Shown here piece by piece: positions 54,515 to 63,304 of a stretch of DNA of 64,000 nucleotides. The stretch spans positions 1,984,001-2,048,000 of the forward strand of contig NZ_CP029194.1 in NCBI RefSeq assembly GCF_008642375.1, written 5' to 3'. Position 1 is the first letter of the stretch; each line of letters opens with the position of its first letter. Position numbers and translations under genes: made by a program. The stretch is from Streptomyces venezuelae. Its GTDB lineage: Bacteria > Actinomycetota > Actinomycetes > Streptomycetales > Streptomycetaceae. The notes beneath the pieces are model-generated. The model searched no databases. It was not told the DNA's origin and worked only from the letters and a program-made list of their open reading frames with translations.

Positions 54515-55990
54515 TCACGAGGAGTGCCCCGCACCGGGGTGGGTCCTTTTCGACGTGGCGATGATCTCGTCCCCGAACGCGCCCGCGATCTCGTCGGCCG
54601 CGCGGTGCGCCGAGGCGATGCACGCGGGGATGCCGACGCCGTCGTACGCGGCGCCCGCGACCCGCAGTCCGGGCAGGGCCGCGACGGCCTCACGGAGGCG
54701 GGCGACCCGGGCGAGATGACCGACGGGGTACTGGGGCAGGCCGCCGGTCCAGCGGGTGACCGTGGTGGCGACGGGTCGCGCGGCGAGCCCGGTGGCGGCG
54801 GCGAGGTCCTTGAGGGAGGCGGCGACGAGGTCGGTGTCCTCGCGGTGGACCTGCTCCTCCTCGCCGTGGCGGCCGACGGAGGTGCGCAGCACGAAGAGGT
54901 CGGGGGCGCCGTCGGCGACCCACCTCCACTTCCGGCTGGAGAAGGTGGAGGCCTTGATGGTGTGGCCGTCGACGGGGGGGACGAGGAATCCCGAGCCCGG
55001 CAGGGCGGGGAGGTCGGTGCGGCGGAAGGCGAGCGTGATCAGGGCCATGGAGGCGTACTCGATGCCGGCGAGCTCGGCGGAGGCGGCGGGCGCGTGGTCG
55101 GCGAGGAGCGCGGCGGCGGGCCCGGCGGGGGTGGCGAGGACGACGGCGTCGGCGGCCACGCCCCTGTCTCCCGCGACGACCTCCCAGCCGGCCGGACCGG
55201 TGCGGCGGAGGGCGGTGACGGCGGTACGGGTGAGGATCTCGCCCCCGGCGGCGCGGATGGCGTCGGCGACGGCGCCGGGCAGGGTGCCGACACCGCCCTC
55301 GACGCCGAGGAAGACGGAGCCGCCGAGGCCGGTGGCGGCGCCCGCCGCGTCGGCCGGGACGGCTGCTCCGGCCTGCTGGACGGCGTGGACGGCGGCGGTG
55401 AGCGTGGGGTGGCGGCGGGCGGCCTCGAAGAGGGCGGGGACGGCGGCCTTCATCGAGATGCGGTAGGCGTCGCCGGCGTAGACGCCGCCGAGGAGGGGTT
55501 CGACGAGCCGGTCGACGACCTCGTGGCCCATGCGCTCGGAGACGTACGCGCCGATGGCGATGTCGTCGCCGATCTCGGTCGGGGGGAGTTCGCGGTCGAG
55601 GCCGATCCGGCGCACGCCCTCCTCGGAGAGGAGCCCTTCGACCGCGCGGCCGTCACCGGGGACGCCCATCACATGGCCCTTGGGCATGGGGGTGAGCGTG
55701 CCGCGGGACCAGACGGAGGCCGTGGTCGTGGCCGGTGCCTGGAGCCGGTCGCCGAGGCCGACGGCCCGGGCGAGGGCGACGGCCTCGGGGCGGCGGGCGA
55801 GCAGCGACTCGGCGCCGAGGTCCACGGGCGCGCCGGCGATCTCCCCGGCGAGGAGTTTGCCGCCGAGGCGGTCGTCCGCTTCGAGGAGGGTCACCCGGTG
55901 GCCTGCGGTGGCGAGCCGGTGGGCGGCCGCGAGTCCGGCGATTCCGCCTCCGGCGACGACGACGTGGGGTCCCGTGGTGTCCGCGTTCAT
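54515..55990 (-). CDS. hemG: Coproporphyrinogen III oxidase (HemG/HemY type)
   Basis: A 491-residue FAD enzyme. The dinucleotide-binding motif [20 protein letters not shown] and [14 protein letters not shown] open the protein, [21 protein letters not shown] and [15 protein letters not shown] mark the family, and [21 protein letters not shown] near the C-terminus binds the ADP end. In this pathway it oxidises coproporphyrinogen III to coproporphyrin III for HemQ. It is the first gene of the hemG-hemQ operon. Confidence 0.95.
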   Translation of the reverse strand: MNADTTGPHVVVAGGGIAGLAAAHRLATAGHRVTLLEADDRLGGKLLAGEIAGAPVDLGAESLLARRPEAVALARAVGLGDRLQAPATTTASVWSRGTLTPMPKGHVMGVPGDGRAVEGLLSEEGVRRIGLDRELPPTEIGDDIAIGAYVSERMGHEVVDRLVEPLLGGVYAGDAYRISMKAAVPALFEAARRHPTLTAAVHAVQQAGAAVPADAAGAATGLGGSVFLGVEGGVGTLPGAVADAIRAAGGEILTRTAVTALRRTGPAGWEVVAGDRGVAADAVVLATPAGPAAALLADHAPAASAELAGIEYASMALITLAFRRTDLPALPGSGFLVPPVDGHTIKASTFSSRKWRWVADGAPDLFVLRTSVGRHGEEEQVHREDTDLVAASLKDLAAATGLAARPVATTVTRWTGGLPQYPVGHLARVARLREAVAALPGLRVAGAAYDGVGIPACIASAHRAADEIAGAFGDEIIATSKRTHPGAGHSS

Positions 55991-56128
55991 GGGACCACTC
56001 TCTCAAATCGCCCGCGCTCCCTTTCCGAGGCCGGAACGTGACCGCATCGCTACCGCCGGAGGGCAACCCGCACGGCCACCTCCCACGTCCAACGGGCACG
56101 ACTCACCACCACTCCCTGGGGGGAACGC

Positions 56129-57136
56129 ATGAGCAGAACACGAACGGCGTCGCGGGCCCGGACGGCGACGGCCGCCGCGCTCCTGACGGCCTCGCTCGTC
56201 CTGACCGGCTGCGGCGCGAGCTCCGACGACTCGGCAGGCGACGCCAAGCGGGGCGTGAGCGCGGCGAAGCCCGCCAACGGCAGCAAGGCGGTCGTGGAGG
56301 GTGCCGCCGACGCCGCGTCGGGCGGCGAGAAGGCCCCCACGGCGCCGGGCAAGGCCGCGCAGCCGCAGCACGTCATCCGTACCGCCTCGCTCTCCGTGGA
56401 GGTCGAGGACGCGACGAAGGCCCTGGTCACGGCTCGCCGGGTGGCGGCGGGCGCGGGAGGACGGGTGGAGAACGAGTCGACGGAGCGGCTCGACGACTCG
56501 TACGTCACCTCGCGTGTGGTGCTGCGGGTGCCGCAGGAGCAGTACGACGCGGTCCTCGTCGAGCTGGCGGGCACCGGCAGGCTGCTCGCCCGCAAGGCCG
56601 ACGCCAAGGACGTCACCGAGCAGGTGGTGGACGTGGAGAGCCGGATCGCCACCCAGCGGGCGAGTGTGGGGCGCGTACGGGCGCTGATGCAGCGGGCGGA
56701 GAAGCTGGCCGACGTGGTGACCCTGGAGGGCGAGCTGAGCCGCCGCCAGGCGGACCTGGAGTCGCTGCTCGCCCAGCAGTCCTCCCTGAAGGACCGGACC
56801 TCGCTGGCGACGATCACCCTGGAGCTGACCGAGAAGGAGAAGCCGGGCGCCGACAAGGAGCAGGACGAGAGCCGCCCCGGCTTCGGTGACGCGCTGAGCG
56901 GCGGGTGGAACGCGCTGGTGGGCGCGGCCGCCTGGGTCGTGGTCGTGCTGGCCGCGCTGGCGCCGTGGCTCGCGGTCGCGCTGATCGTCTTCGTGGTGTG
57001 GCGCCGCCTGGTCCGTCCGCGCCTCGCGGCGCGCCCGGCCGCGGCTCCGGAGACGCGGCCCCTGCCGGAGGCGAACGCCGCGGGTGTCCCCGCGGGTGCC
57101 GGGATCCCCGAGACCCGGGAGTCTCCCGAGAAGTAG
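56129..57136 (+). CDS. DUF4349 membrane-anchored lipoprotein
   Basis: A 335-residue lipoprotein. The signal and lipobox are ALLTASLVLTGCGASSDD. Residues 80-260 carry DUF4349 with long paired helices (VDVESRIATQRASVGRVRAL and QRAEKLADVVTLEGELSRRQADL), a coiled-coil pattern. A C-terminal transmembrane segment (AAWVVVVLAALAPWLAVALI) makes it anchored at both ends. Its function is unknown. ATG follows GGGGGAACGC. It precedes the flavoprotein gene by nine bases, implying co-transcription. Confidence 0.87.
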   Translation: MSRTRTASRARTATAAALLTASLVLTGCGASSDDSAGDAKRGVSAAKPANGSKAVVEGAADAASGGEKAPTAPGKAAQPQHVIRTASLSVEVEDATKALVTARRVAAGAGGRVENESTERLDDSYVTSRVVLRVPQEQYDAVLVELAGTGRLLARKADAKDVTEQVVDVESRIATQRASVGRVRALMQRAEKLADVVTLEGELSRRQADLESLLAQQSSLKDRTSLATITLELTEKEKPGADKEQDESRPGFGDALSGGWNALVGAAAWVVVVLAALAPWLAVALIVFVVWRRLVRPRLAARPAAAPETRPLPEANAAGVPAGAGIPETRESPEK

Positions 57137-57145
57137 TTTCTTCTC

Positions 57146-58519
57146 ATGAGCGAACGACTGGTGGTCATCGGGGGCGACGCGGCGGGCATGTCCGCCGCGT
57201 CGCAGGCGCGCAGGCTCAGGTCCGCCGGGGAGCTGGAGATCGTCGCCTTCGAGCGCGGTCACTTCTCCTCGTACTCGGCCTGCGGCATCCCGTACTGGGT
57301 CGGCGGGGACGTCGCCGCACGGGGGGAGCTGATCGCCCGGTCCCCGGAGGAGCACCGGGCGAGGGACATCGATCTGCGGATGCGGACCGAGGTGACCGCG
57401 ATCGACGTGCCGGGGCGGCGGGTCCTCTCCCGGGACCTCGACGCGGGTACGGAGGCGTGGACGGGCTTCGACAAGCTGGTGATCGCGACCGGGGCCCGGC
57501 CGCTGCGTCCGCCGCTGCCGGGGATCGACGCGCCCGGCGTGCACGGCGTCCAGACCCTCGACGACGGGCAGGCACTGCTCGACTCGCTGGAGCGGACGCC
57601 GGGCCGGCGGGCGGTCGTGGTCGGCGCGGGCTACATCGGCGTGGAGATGGCCGAGGCGCTGCTCGCCCGCGGCTACGACGTGACGGTCCTGACGCGGGGC
57701 GAGCAGCCGATGGCGACGCTCGATCCGGACATGGGCCGGCTGGTGCACCGGGCGATGGACGGCCTGGGGATCACGACGGTCGTCTCGGCGGAGGTGACGA
57801 AGATCCTGACCGGAGCGGACGGCAGGGTGCGGGCGGTGGCGACGGCGTCCGCCGAGTATCCGGCGGACGTGGTGGTCCTGGGGACGGGTGTGGTGCCGGA
57901 GACCTCGCTCGCGCGGGCGGCGGGGCTGCCGCTGGGCGAGTACGGCGGGCTGCTGACCGATCTCGCGATGCGGGTGCGCGGTCACGAGGACATCTGGGCG
58001 GGCGGCGACTGCGTGGAGGTCCTGGACCTGGTCTCGGGCCGGGAGCGGCACGTGCCGCTGGGGACGCACGCGAACAAGCACGGCCAGGTGATCGGGGCGA
58101 ACGTCGGCGGCGACTACGCCACCTTCCCGGGTGTGGTGGGCACGGCGGTGTCGAAGGTGTGCGACCTGGAGATCGCGCGGACGGGCCTGCGGGAGAAGGA
58201 CGCCCGCGAGGTGGGGCTGCGGTTCGTGACGGTGACGGTGGAGTCGACGAGCCGGGCGGGCTACTACCCGGGGGCCGCGCCGATGACGGTGAAGATGCTG
58301 GCGGAGCGGCGTACGGGGCGGCTGCTCGGGGTGCAGATCGTGGGGCGGGAGGGCGCGGCGAAGCGGGTGGACATCGCGGCGGTCGCGCTGACGGCGGGGA
58401 TGTCCGTGGAGGCGATGACGGCCCTGGACCTGGGGTACGCGCCGCCGTTCTCGCCGGTGTGGGACCCGGTGCTGATCGCCGCCCGCAAGGCCACGGCGGC
58501 TGTTCGGGCGGCGGGATGA
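57146..58519 (+). CDS. FAD-dependent pyridine-nucleotide oxidoreductase, CoA-disulfide-reductase-like
   Basis: A 457-residue flavoprotein. FAD binding is VVIGGDAAGMSAASQARRL, NAD(P) binding is AVVVGAGYIGVEMAEALLAR, and the second FAD motif is DIWAGGDCVEV. The active site is a single Cys in SSYSACGIPYWVGGDVAA, as in CoA-disulfide reductase, NADH oxidase and related peroxide-reducing enzymes rather than the CxxxxC of glutathione reductase. C-terminal dimerisation domain is present. It is nine bases after the DUF4349 gene. Confidence 0.88.
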   Translation: MSERLVVIGGDAAGMSAASQARRLRSAGELEIVAFERGHFSSYSACGIPYWVGGDVAARGELIARSPEEHRARDIDLRMRTEVTAIDVPGRRVLSRDLDAGTEAWTGFDKLVIATGARPLRPPLPGIDAPGVHGVQTLDDGQALLDSLERTPGRRAVVVGAGYIGVEMAEALLARGYDVTVLTRGEQPMATLDPDMGRLVHRAMDGLGITTVVSAEVTKILTGADGRVRAVATASAEYPADVVVLGTGVVPETSLARAAGLPLGEYGGLLTDLAMRVRGHEDIWAGGDCVEVLDLVSGRERHVPLGTHANKHGQVIGANVGGDYATFPGVVGTAVSKVCDLEIARTGLREKDAREVGLRFVTVTVESTSRAGYYPGAAPMTVKMLAERRTGRLLGVQIVGREGAAKRVDIAAVALTAGMSVEAMTALDLGYAPPFSPVWDPVLIAARKATAAVRAAG

Positions 58520-58585
58520 CCCGAGCGGCAGAGTGACACGGGGTGACCGTTTGCGAGAAATTCCTCACCGTGCGTGAGTGGTCAC

Positions 58586-59074
58586 ATGATCAGACACACC
58601 CTGCGCGCGCTCTGCGCCGCCTCGCTCGTCATCGCCCCGCTCGCCCTCGCCGCCGCCCCCGCGCACGCGGTCACGACCTGCACGGTCAACGGCTTCCCCG
58701 TGACCGGCACGGTCGTGTCCGGCACCGCGGGCAGCGACTTCATCCGCTGCGCGTCGGTCGCCAACGGCGACCAGGTGAACGGTCTCGGCGGCAACGACAC
58801 GATCGTCGTCACCGGATCGGTCGCCGGTCTGGTGACCGGCGGTCCCGGCGCCGACTACCTCAGCACCCCCGGCACGGTCTCCGGCACGGTGTCCGGGGGC
58901 GACTCGTCCGACTACCTCACGGCCGGGACCGTCGCCCCGACCGGCGCCGTGACGGGCGGGGCCGGGAGCGACCTCCTCCGGGTCTCCGTCAACACGGGCG
59001 TCGTCGACGGCAGCCTCGGCGTCGACTTCTGCCGGGTGGGCGCCGGCAACGCACCGATCAACTGCGAGGGCTGA
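58586..59074 (+). CDS. Secreted RTX-like (hemolysin-type calcium-binding) small protein
   Basis: A 162-residue secreted protein: signal peptide (ALCAASLVIAPLALAAAPAHA) then four GGxGxD-like repeats: LGGNDTIVV, GGPGADYLS, GGDSSDYLT and GGAGSDLLRV, spaced by about 20 residues, plus six cysteines at the ends (TTCTVNG, IRCAS, DFCRV, INCEG). Canonical RTX proteins have the repeats back to back; here they alternate with Thr/Val-rich strands. The function is unknown, perhaps a cell-surface calcium binder. An in-frame GTG at 58574 is an alternative start. Confidence 0.78.
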   Translation: MIRHTLRALCAASLVIAPLALAAAPAHAVTTCTVNGFPVTGTVVSGTAGSDFIRCASVANGDQVNGLGGNDTIVVTGSVAGLVTGGPGADYLSTPGTVSGTVSGGDSSDYLTAGTVAPTGAVTGGAGSDLLRVSVNTGVVDGSLGVDFCRVGAGNAPINCEG

Positions 59075-59113
59075 GCCCGCGCCTCCGTCCCGATCCCGCC
59101 GCGCGGGCGGCCG

Positions 59114-60190
59114 TCAGACGGCCGTCCGCGTGTGCACGTAGTCGACGAGACGCGTCAGCGCGTCCGGGTCCATCGACGGCATGACGCCGTGGCCCAGGTT
59201 GAAGACGTGCCCCTCCAGGCCCTTCGCGGCGGCGAGGACCTCGTCCGCCTTGGCCTCGACGACCTCGGTCGAGGCGAAGAGCACGGCCGGGTCCAGGTTG
59301 CCCTGGAGCGCCTTGCCGGGGCCGACGCGGCGGGCGGCCTCGTCGAGCGGGACGCGCCAGTCGACGCCGACGACGTCCGCGCCGGCCTCGCCCATGAGGC
59401 CGAGCAGCTCGCCCGTACCCACGCCGAAGTGGATGCGCGGGACGCCGTAACCGGCGACCGCGTCGAAGACCTTCACGGAGGCCGGCATCACCGAGCGGCG
59501 GTAGTCGGCCGGGGCGAGGGCGCCCACCCAGGAGTCGAAGAGCTGCACGGCGGAGGCGCCGGCCTCGATCTGGACCTTGAGGAAGGCCGAGGTGATCTCG
59601 GCGAGGCGGTCGAGCAGGTCGGCCCAGAGCTGCGGGTCGCCGTACATCATCGCCTTGGTGCGCTCGTGGCTGCGCGACGGGCCGCCCTCGACGAGGTAGC
59701 TCGCGAGGGTGAAAGGCGCGCCCGCGAAGCCGATGAGCGGGGTCTCGCCCAGCTCGGCGGTGAGCATCCCGATGGCCTCGGTGACGTAGTGGACGTCCTC
59801 GGGGGTCAGGTCGCGCAGCCGGGCCAGGTCGGCGCGGGTCCGGATCGGCTCGGCGACGACCGGGCCGACGCCGGGCTTGATGTCGAGGTCGAGGCCGATG
59901 GCCTTGAGCGGGACGACGATGTCGCTGAAGTAGATGGCCGCGTCGACCTTGTGGCGGCGCACCGGCTGCAGCGTGATCTCGGTGACCAGCTCGGGCCGCA
60001 TGCACGACTCGAGCATCGGGATGCCCTCGCGGACCTTCAGGTACTCGGGGAGGGAGCGCCCGGCCTGCCGCATGAACCAGACGGGGGTGTGCGGCACGGG
60101 CTCGCGCCGGCATGCCCGGAGGAACGCGGAGTCGTACGTCCGCGACTGCTGCTTCGTCTGCTGGCCCTGCGGGCGGTCATTGGCACTCAC
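59114..60190 (-). CDS. hemE: Uroporphyrinogen decarboxylase HemE
   Basis: A 358-residue heme-pathway enzyme (uroporphyrinogen III to coproporphyrinogen III). The motif [20 protein letters not shown] opens the fold, followed by [37 protein letters not shown] and [17 protein letters not shown]. It is cytoplasmic. The GTG start ([20 protein letters not shown]) was chosen because upstream residues lack family similarity; the ribosome site is weak. The product feeds hemG and hemQ of the same window. Confidence 0.95.
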   Translation of the reverse strand: MSANDRPQGQQTKQQSRTYDSAFLRACRREPVPHTPVWFMRQAGRSLPEYLKVREGIPMLESCMRPELVTEITLQPVRRHKVDAAIYFSDIVVPLKAIGLDLDIKPGVGPVVAEPIRTRADLARLRDLTPEDVHYVTEAIGMLTAELGETPLIGFAGAPFTLASYLVEGGPSRSHERTKAMMYGDPQLWADLLDRLAEITSAFLKVQIEAGASAVQLFDSWVGALAPADYRRSVMPASVKVFDAVAGYGVPRIHFGVGTGELLGLMGEAGADVVGVDWRVPLDEAARRVGPGKALQGNLDPAVLFASTEVVEAKADEVLAAAKGLEGHVFNLGHGVMPSMDPDALTRLVDYVHTRTAV

Positions 60191-60281
60191 GCCCAGAATC
60201 TTCGCATGTGGCGGGAAGCCGCTCGTGCGGGGCGGGTGTCCCTCCCCGCACAGAGGCCCCGTTCCGCCTACTCTTCCCCGC

Positions 60282-60983
60282 ATGGCTGCGGCTCAGGGAC
60301 ATTTTTCCGATCATTCCGACGGCAAAAGAGGGACGGACGAGACAGCGGACAGTACGGAGACGAACCCGGTACCCCCCGCCTTCCGGCGTGCGGTGGAGGC
60401 GCTGCGATCGGCGCGACTGCGTTCCGAGATCGAGATCGACCCGACCAGGCCCCCGCAGCGCCTGGCCCCGTACGCGTACGCGGTGGAGGCGGCCGTCGTC
60501 GACGGTGAGGAGGACCTCGCGGACGGCAGGCTCGTGCTGCTGCACGATCCGGACGGCCACGAGGCATGGAAGGGCACGTTCCGGCTGGTGACGCTCGTCC
60601 GGGCCGAGCTGGAGCCCGAGATGGCGGCGGACCCGCTGCTCCCCGAGGTGTGCTGGTCCTGGCTGACCGGGGCACTGGAGGCGCGCGGGCTCGCGTACGG
60701 GGAGGCGAGCGGGACCGTCACGATGGCCGGCTCGCACTACTTCGGCGGGCTGGCCGACCGGCGGCCGGCGACCCAGATCGAGATCCGGGCCTCCTGGACG
60801 CCGCACGAGGGGCTGGGCGGGGTGCCGGACACCGGGGCGCACCTGGCGGCCTGGTGCGATCTGCTCTGCCAGATCGCGGGACTGCCTCCGGCAGCGCCCG
60901 AGCCGGGGGCGGGGCCGACGGGGACGGTGACGGGCGCGGGGGTCGTCTCGCTGCCCCAGCGACGGGGCCCGCAGCAGGCGTAG
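60282..60983 (+). CDS. DUF3000 domain-containing protein
   Basis: A 233-residue conserved actinobacterial protein. The N-terminal 30 residues are charged and disordered ([20 protein letters not shown]), then [20 protein letters not shown] begins the DUF3000 fold, continuing through [20 protein letters not shown] and [20 protein letters not shown]. Function unknown. It is divergent from hemE, with only 91 bases between their starts, an arrangement conserved in streptomycetes. It is followed by a strong terminator and then whiI. Confidence 0.9.
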   Translation: MAAAQGHFSDHSDGKRGTDETADSTETNPVPPAFRRAVEALRSARLRSEIEIDPTRPPQRLAPYAYAVEAAVVDGEEDLADGRLVLLHDPDGHEAWKGTFRLVTLVRAELEPEMAADPLLPEVCWSWLTGALEARGLAYGEASGTVTMAGSHYFGGLADRRPATQIEIRASWTPHEGLGGVPDTGAHLAAWCDLLCQIAGLPPAAPEPGAGPTGTVTGAGVVSLPQRRGPQQA

Positions 60984-60996
60984 GAGCGGGTCCGGA

Positions 60997-61026
60997 ACCC
61001 CCTTCCGAGGGCCCTCGGAAGGGGGT
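60997..61026 (+). terminator. Perfect 30-bp palindromic terminator after the DUF3000 gene
   Basis: ACCCCCTTCCGAG pairs exactly with CTCGGAAGGGGGT across a GGCC centre, starting 14 bases after the stop. It insulates whiI from the upstream gene. Confidence 0.75.
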
Positions 61027-61096
61027 CCGCTCGTAGGATGATCGATCACGCGTCCGAATTGCCCTAATTGTTACTCACCAAATCGTGATCTTTCCC

Positions 61097-61124
61097 TAAA
61101 GGAGGGCGGCCCAGCTGCCGAAGG
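61097..61124 (+). promoter_or_regulatory. Candidate sigma-WhiG promoter of whiI
   Basis: TAAA (61097-61100) is followed after 16 bases by GCCGAAGG (61117-61124), close to the sigma-WhiG consensus TAAA-N15/16-GCCGATAA. The predicted start is about 61132, which is downstream of the GTG at 61130 and therefore favours the GTG at 61214 as the translation start. Confidence 0.65.
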
Positions 61125-61213
61125 AGTCAGTGACCCCATCAGCAGCACGGGTTCGCCCCCGGCTTCATCCCCGAGCCGGCTCCGTCCCGCATCCTTCCCC
61201 CCCAGGAGGCCTG

Positions 61214-61879
61214 GTGTCCGTTCTCCTCGAGCAGCCCGCAAGCCTGGTCGCCTACCGCCCGAACAAGCCGACGGCCATGGTCGTCGTGGCCGACCCGCGC
61301 GTCCGCTCCACCGTCACCCGCCACCTGTGGGCCCTCGGAGTACGCGACGTGATCGAGGCTTCGTCCATCGCGGAGGCACGTCCCCGCGTCGGCAACCCGC
61401 GCGACATCTGCGTTGCCGACGTCCACCTGCCCGACGGCAGCGGCCTGACCCTGCTGTCCGAGACCCGCGCCGCGGGCTGGCCCAACGGCCTCGCCCTCTC
61501 GGCCGCCGATGACATCGGCGCCGTACGCAACGCCCTGGCGGGCGGCGTGAAGGGCTATGTCGTCACCGGCACCCGGACCAACATCGGTCACCCGACCCGG
61601 CCCGGAGCCGCCCCCATCGGCTCCGCCGCCGCGCGTCTCGGCCACCGCCGCCCCCCGGGTGCCCCGAGCCACCCGGGCGGCTACCGCGAGCTCTCCGGCC
61701 GTGAGGTCGAGGTTCTCCGGCTCGTCGCGGAGGGCCAGTCGAACAAGGCGATCGGCGTCTCCATGGGCCTCTCCGCCCTCACCGTCAAGAGTCACCTCGC
61801 CCGCATCGCCCGCAAGCTGGGCACCGGCGACCGCGCCGGCATGGTCGCGGTGGCCCTGCGGACGGGGATCATCCACTGA
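61214..61879 (+). CDS. whiI: Sporulation response regulator WhiI (atypical orphan)
   Basis: A 221-residue response regulator with an N-terminal receiver-like domain (AMVVVADPRVRSTVTRHLWA; VADVHLPDGSGLTLLSETRA) and a LuxR-type helix-turn-helix (LSGREVEVLRLVAEGQSNKA, then LTVKSHLARIARKLGT). Counting from this GTG start, the acidic residues are Asp27 and Asp69, the positions known in WhiI. One of the usual N-terminal acidic pair is absent, and the Lys that normally follows the last strand is not seen (GYVVTGT), marking it as atypical. AGGAGG lies four bases upstream. In S. coelicolor WhiI acts with BldM in late sporulation genes. Confidence 0.88.
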   Translation: MSVLLEQPASLVAYRPNKPTAMVVVADPRVRSTVTRHLWALGVRDVIEASSIAEARPRVGNPRDICVADVHLPDGSGLTLLSETRAAGWPNGLALSAADDIGAVRNALAGGVKGYVVTGTRTNIGHPTRPGAAPIGSAAARLGHRRPPGAPSHPGGYRELSGREVEVLRLVAEGQSNKAIGVSMGLSALTVKSHLARIARKLGTGDRAGMVAVALRTGIIH

Positions 61880-61895
61880 CATGAGGCCGCGGGAA

Positions 61896-61939
61896 GGCAA
61901 GCGCCTGTCGACGGAACGTTCCGTCGACAGGCGCTTGCC
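61896..61939. terminator. 44-bp perfect palindrome between whiI and the RNase D gene
   Basis: GGCAAGCGCCTGTCGACGG followed by AAC is mirrored exactly by GTTCCGTCGACAGGCGCTTG and CC with no intervening base. It starts 17 bases after the whiI stop and ends 21 bases before the GTG of the next gene. The likely role is transcription termination, but its exact symmetry also allows a regulator site. Confidence 0.72.
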
Positions 61940-61960
61940 GTTCACCGATACCCTTGACAG

Positions 61961-63244
61961 GTGACCGACGCCCAAGAGACCGCAGCAGACACAGCACTGC
62001 GCACCACCGGGGGCGGCCCCCCGGACGACGATGTCCCTGCGAATGGGCTTCCGATCCCGTTGCTGGAGCCCCGCGAGGGGATCCCGCCCGTCGTCGAGAC
62101 GGAGGACGCCCTCGCCGAGGTGATCGCCGCCTTCGCCGCCGGGACCGGCCCGGTGGCCGTCGACGCCGAGCGTGCCTCCGGCTACCGCTACGGGCAGCGC
62201 GCCTATCTCGTCCAGCTCCGCCGCGAGGGCGCGGGCACCGCGCTCGTCGACCCCGTGGGCTGCCCCGACCTCTCGGGGCTCGGCGAGGCGCTCGCCGGGA
62301 CCGAGTGGATCCTGCACGCCGCGACCCAGGACCTTCCGTGCCTGCGCGACATAGGCATGCTCCCCACCTCGCTCTTCGACACCGAGCTGGCCGGACGGCT
62401 CGCGGGCTTCCCGCGCGTCGGCCTCGGCGCGATGGTCGAGTCCGTCCTCGGCTACGCCCTGGAGAAGGGCCACTCCGCCGTCGACTGGTCCACCCGCCCG
62501 CTGCCCGAGCCCTGGCTGCGGTACGCGGCGCTGGACGTCGAGCTCCTCGTCGACCTGCGCGACGCGCTGGAGAAGGAGCTCGACCGGCAGGGGAAGCTGG
62601 AGTGGGCGCACCAGGAGTTCGACGCGATCGCCTCCGCCCCGCCCGCCCCACCGCGCAAGGACCCGTGGCGCCGCACCTCCGGCATGCACAAGGTGCGCCG
62701 CCGCCGCCAGATGGCGGTCGTACGGGAGCTGTGGACGGCCCGTGACAAGGTCGCCCAGCGGCGGGACGTCTCCCCCGGCAAGGTGCTGAGCGACGCGGCG
62801 ATCGTCGAGGCCGCGCTCGCGGTGCCGGTGAACGTGGCCGCGCTCACCACGCTGCCCGGTTTCGGCAACCGGATGGGCCGCCGGCAGCTGGAGCAGTGGC
62901 AGGCCGCGGTGGACCGGGCCAGGGCCCTGCCCGAGAGCGAGCTCCCCCAGCCGGGCGCGCAGGTCGCGGGCCCGCCCCCGCCCCGCGCCTGGGCGGACAA
63001 GGACCCGGTCGCGGCGGCCCGTCTCGCGGCGGCCCGCACGGCGGTCTCGGCGCTCGCGGAGGAGCTGAACCTCCCCCAGGAGAACCTGATCACCCCGGAC
63101 ACGGTCCGCCGCGTCTGCTGGGAGCCGCCGTCCCCGGCCGACGCGGACGCCGTCGCCGCCGCCCTGGCGGGCCATGGCGCGCGTCCCTGGCAGGTCGGGC
63201 TCGTGACCCCGCTGCTCGTCGAGGCGCTGGCCGCGGAGGCCTGA
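61961..63244 (+). CDS. RNase D-like 3'-5' exonuclease with HRDC domain
   Basis: A 427-residue protein. Residues 45-210 form the DEDD exonuclease: GPVAVDAERASGYRYGQRAY (DxE), ILHAATQDLPCLRDIGMLPT, FDTELAGRLAGFPRVGLGA and LRYAALDVELLVDLRDAL. Residues 240-330 are an HRDC-type domain (RRRRQMAVVRELWTARDKVA, followed by GNRMGRRQLEQWQAAVDRAR). It matures or degrades structured RNA. It starts GTG only 21 bases after the palindrome, with no clear ribosome site, which fits a leaderless or re-initiated transcript. Confidence 0.9.
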   Translation: MTDAQETAADTALRTTGGGPPDDDVPANGLPIPLLEPREGIPPVVETEDALAEVIAAFAAGTGPVAVDAERASGYRYGQRAYLVQLRREGAGTALVDPVGCPDLSGLGEALAGTEWILHAATQDLPCLRDIGMLPTSLFDTELAGRLAGFPRVGLGAMVESVLGYALEKGHSAVDWSTRPLPEPWLRYAALDVELLVDLRDALEKELDRQGKLEWAHQEFDAIASAPPAPPRKDPWRRTSGMHKVRRRRQMAVVRELWTARDKVAQRRDVSPGKVLSDAAIVEAALAVPVNVAALTTLPGFGNRMGRRQLEQWQAAVDRARALPESELPQPGAQVAGPPPPRAWADKDPVAAARLAAARTAVSALAEELNLPQENLITPDTVRRVCWEPPSPADADAVAAALAGHGARPWQVGLVTPLLVEALAAEA

Positions 63245-63304
63245 GCCGGCGGCCCTGAGGCCCGTACGACGGAGCCTCACGAGCGGATCCTCACGACGGG
63301 GTCC

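Noticed and set aside
59103..59130. Near-palindrome at the end of hemE considered as a terminator
   Set aside because: The dyad includes the last codons and stop of hemE, contains one mismatch, and could be chance; too weak to list.
60984..61213. A small RNA upstream of whiI
   Set aside because: The AT-rich stretch and hairpin are better explained by a terminator and the whiI promoter and leader.
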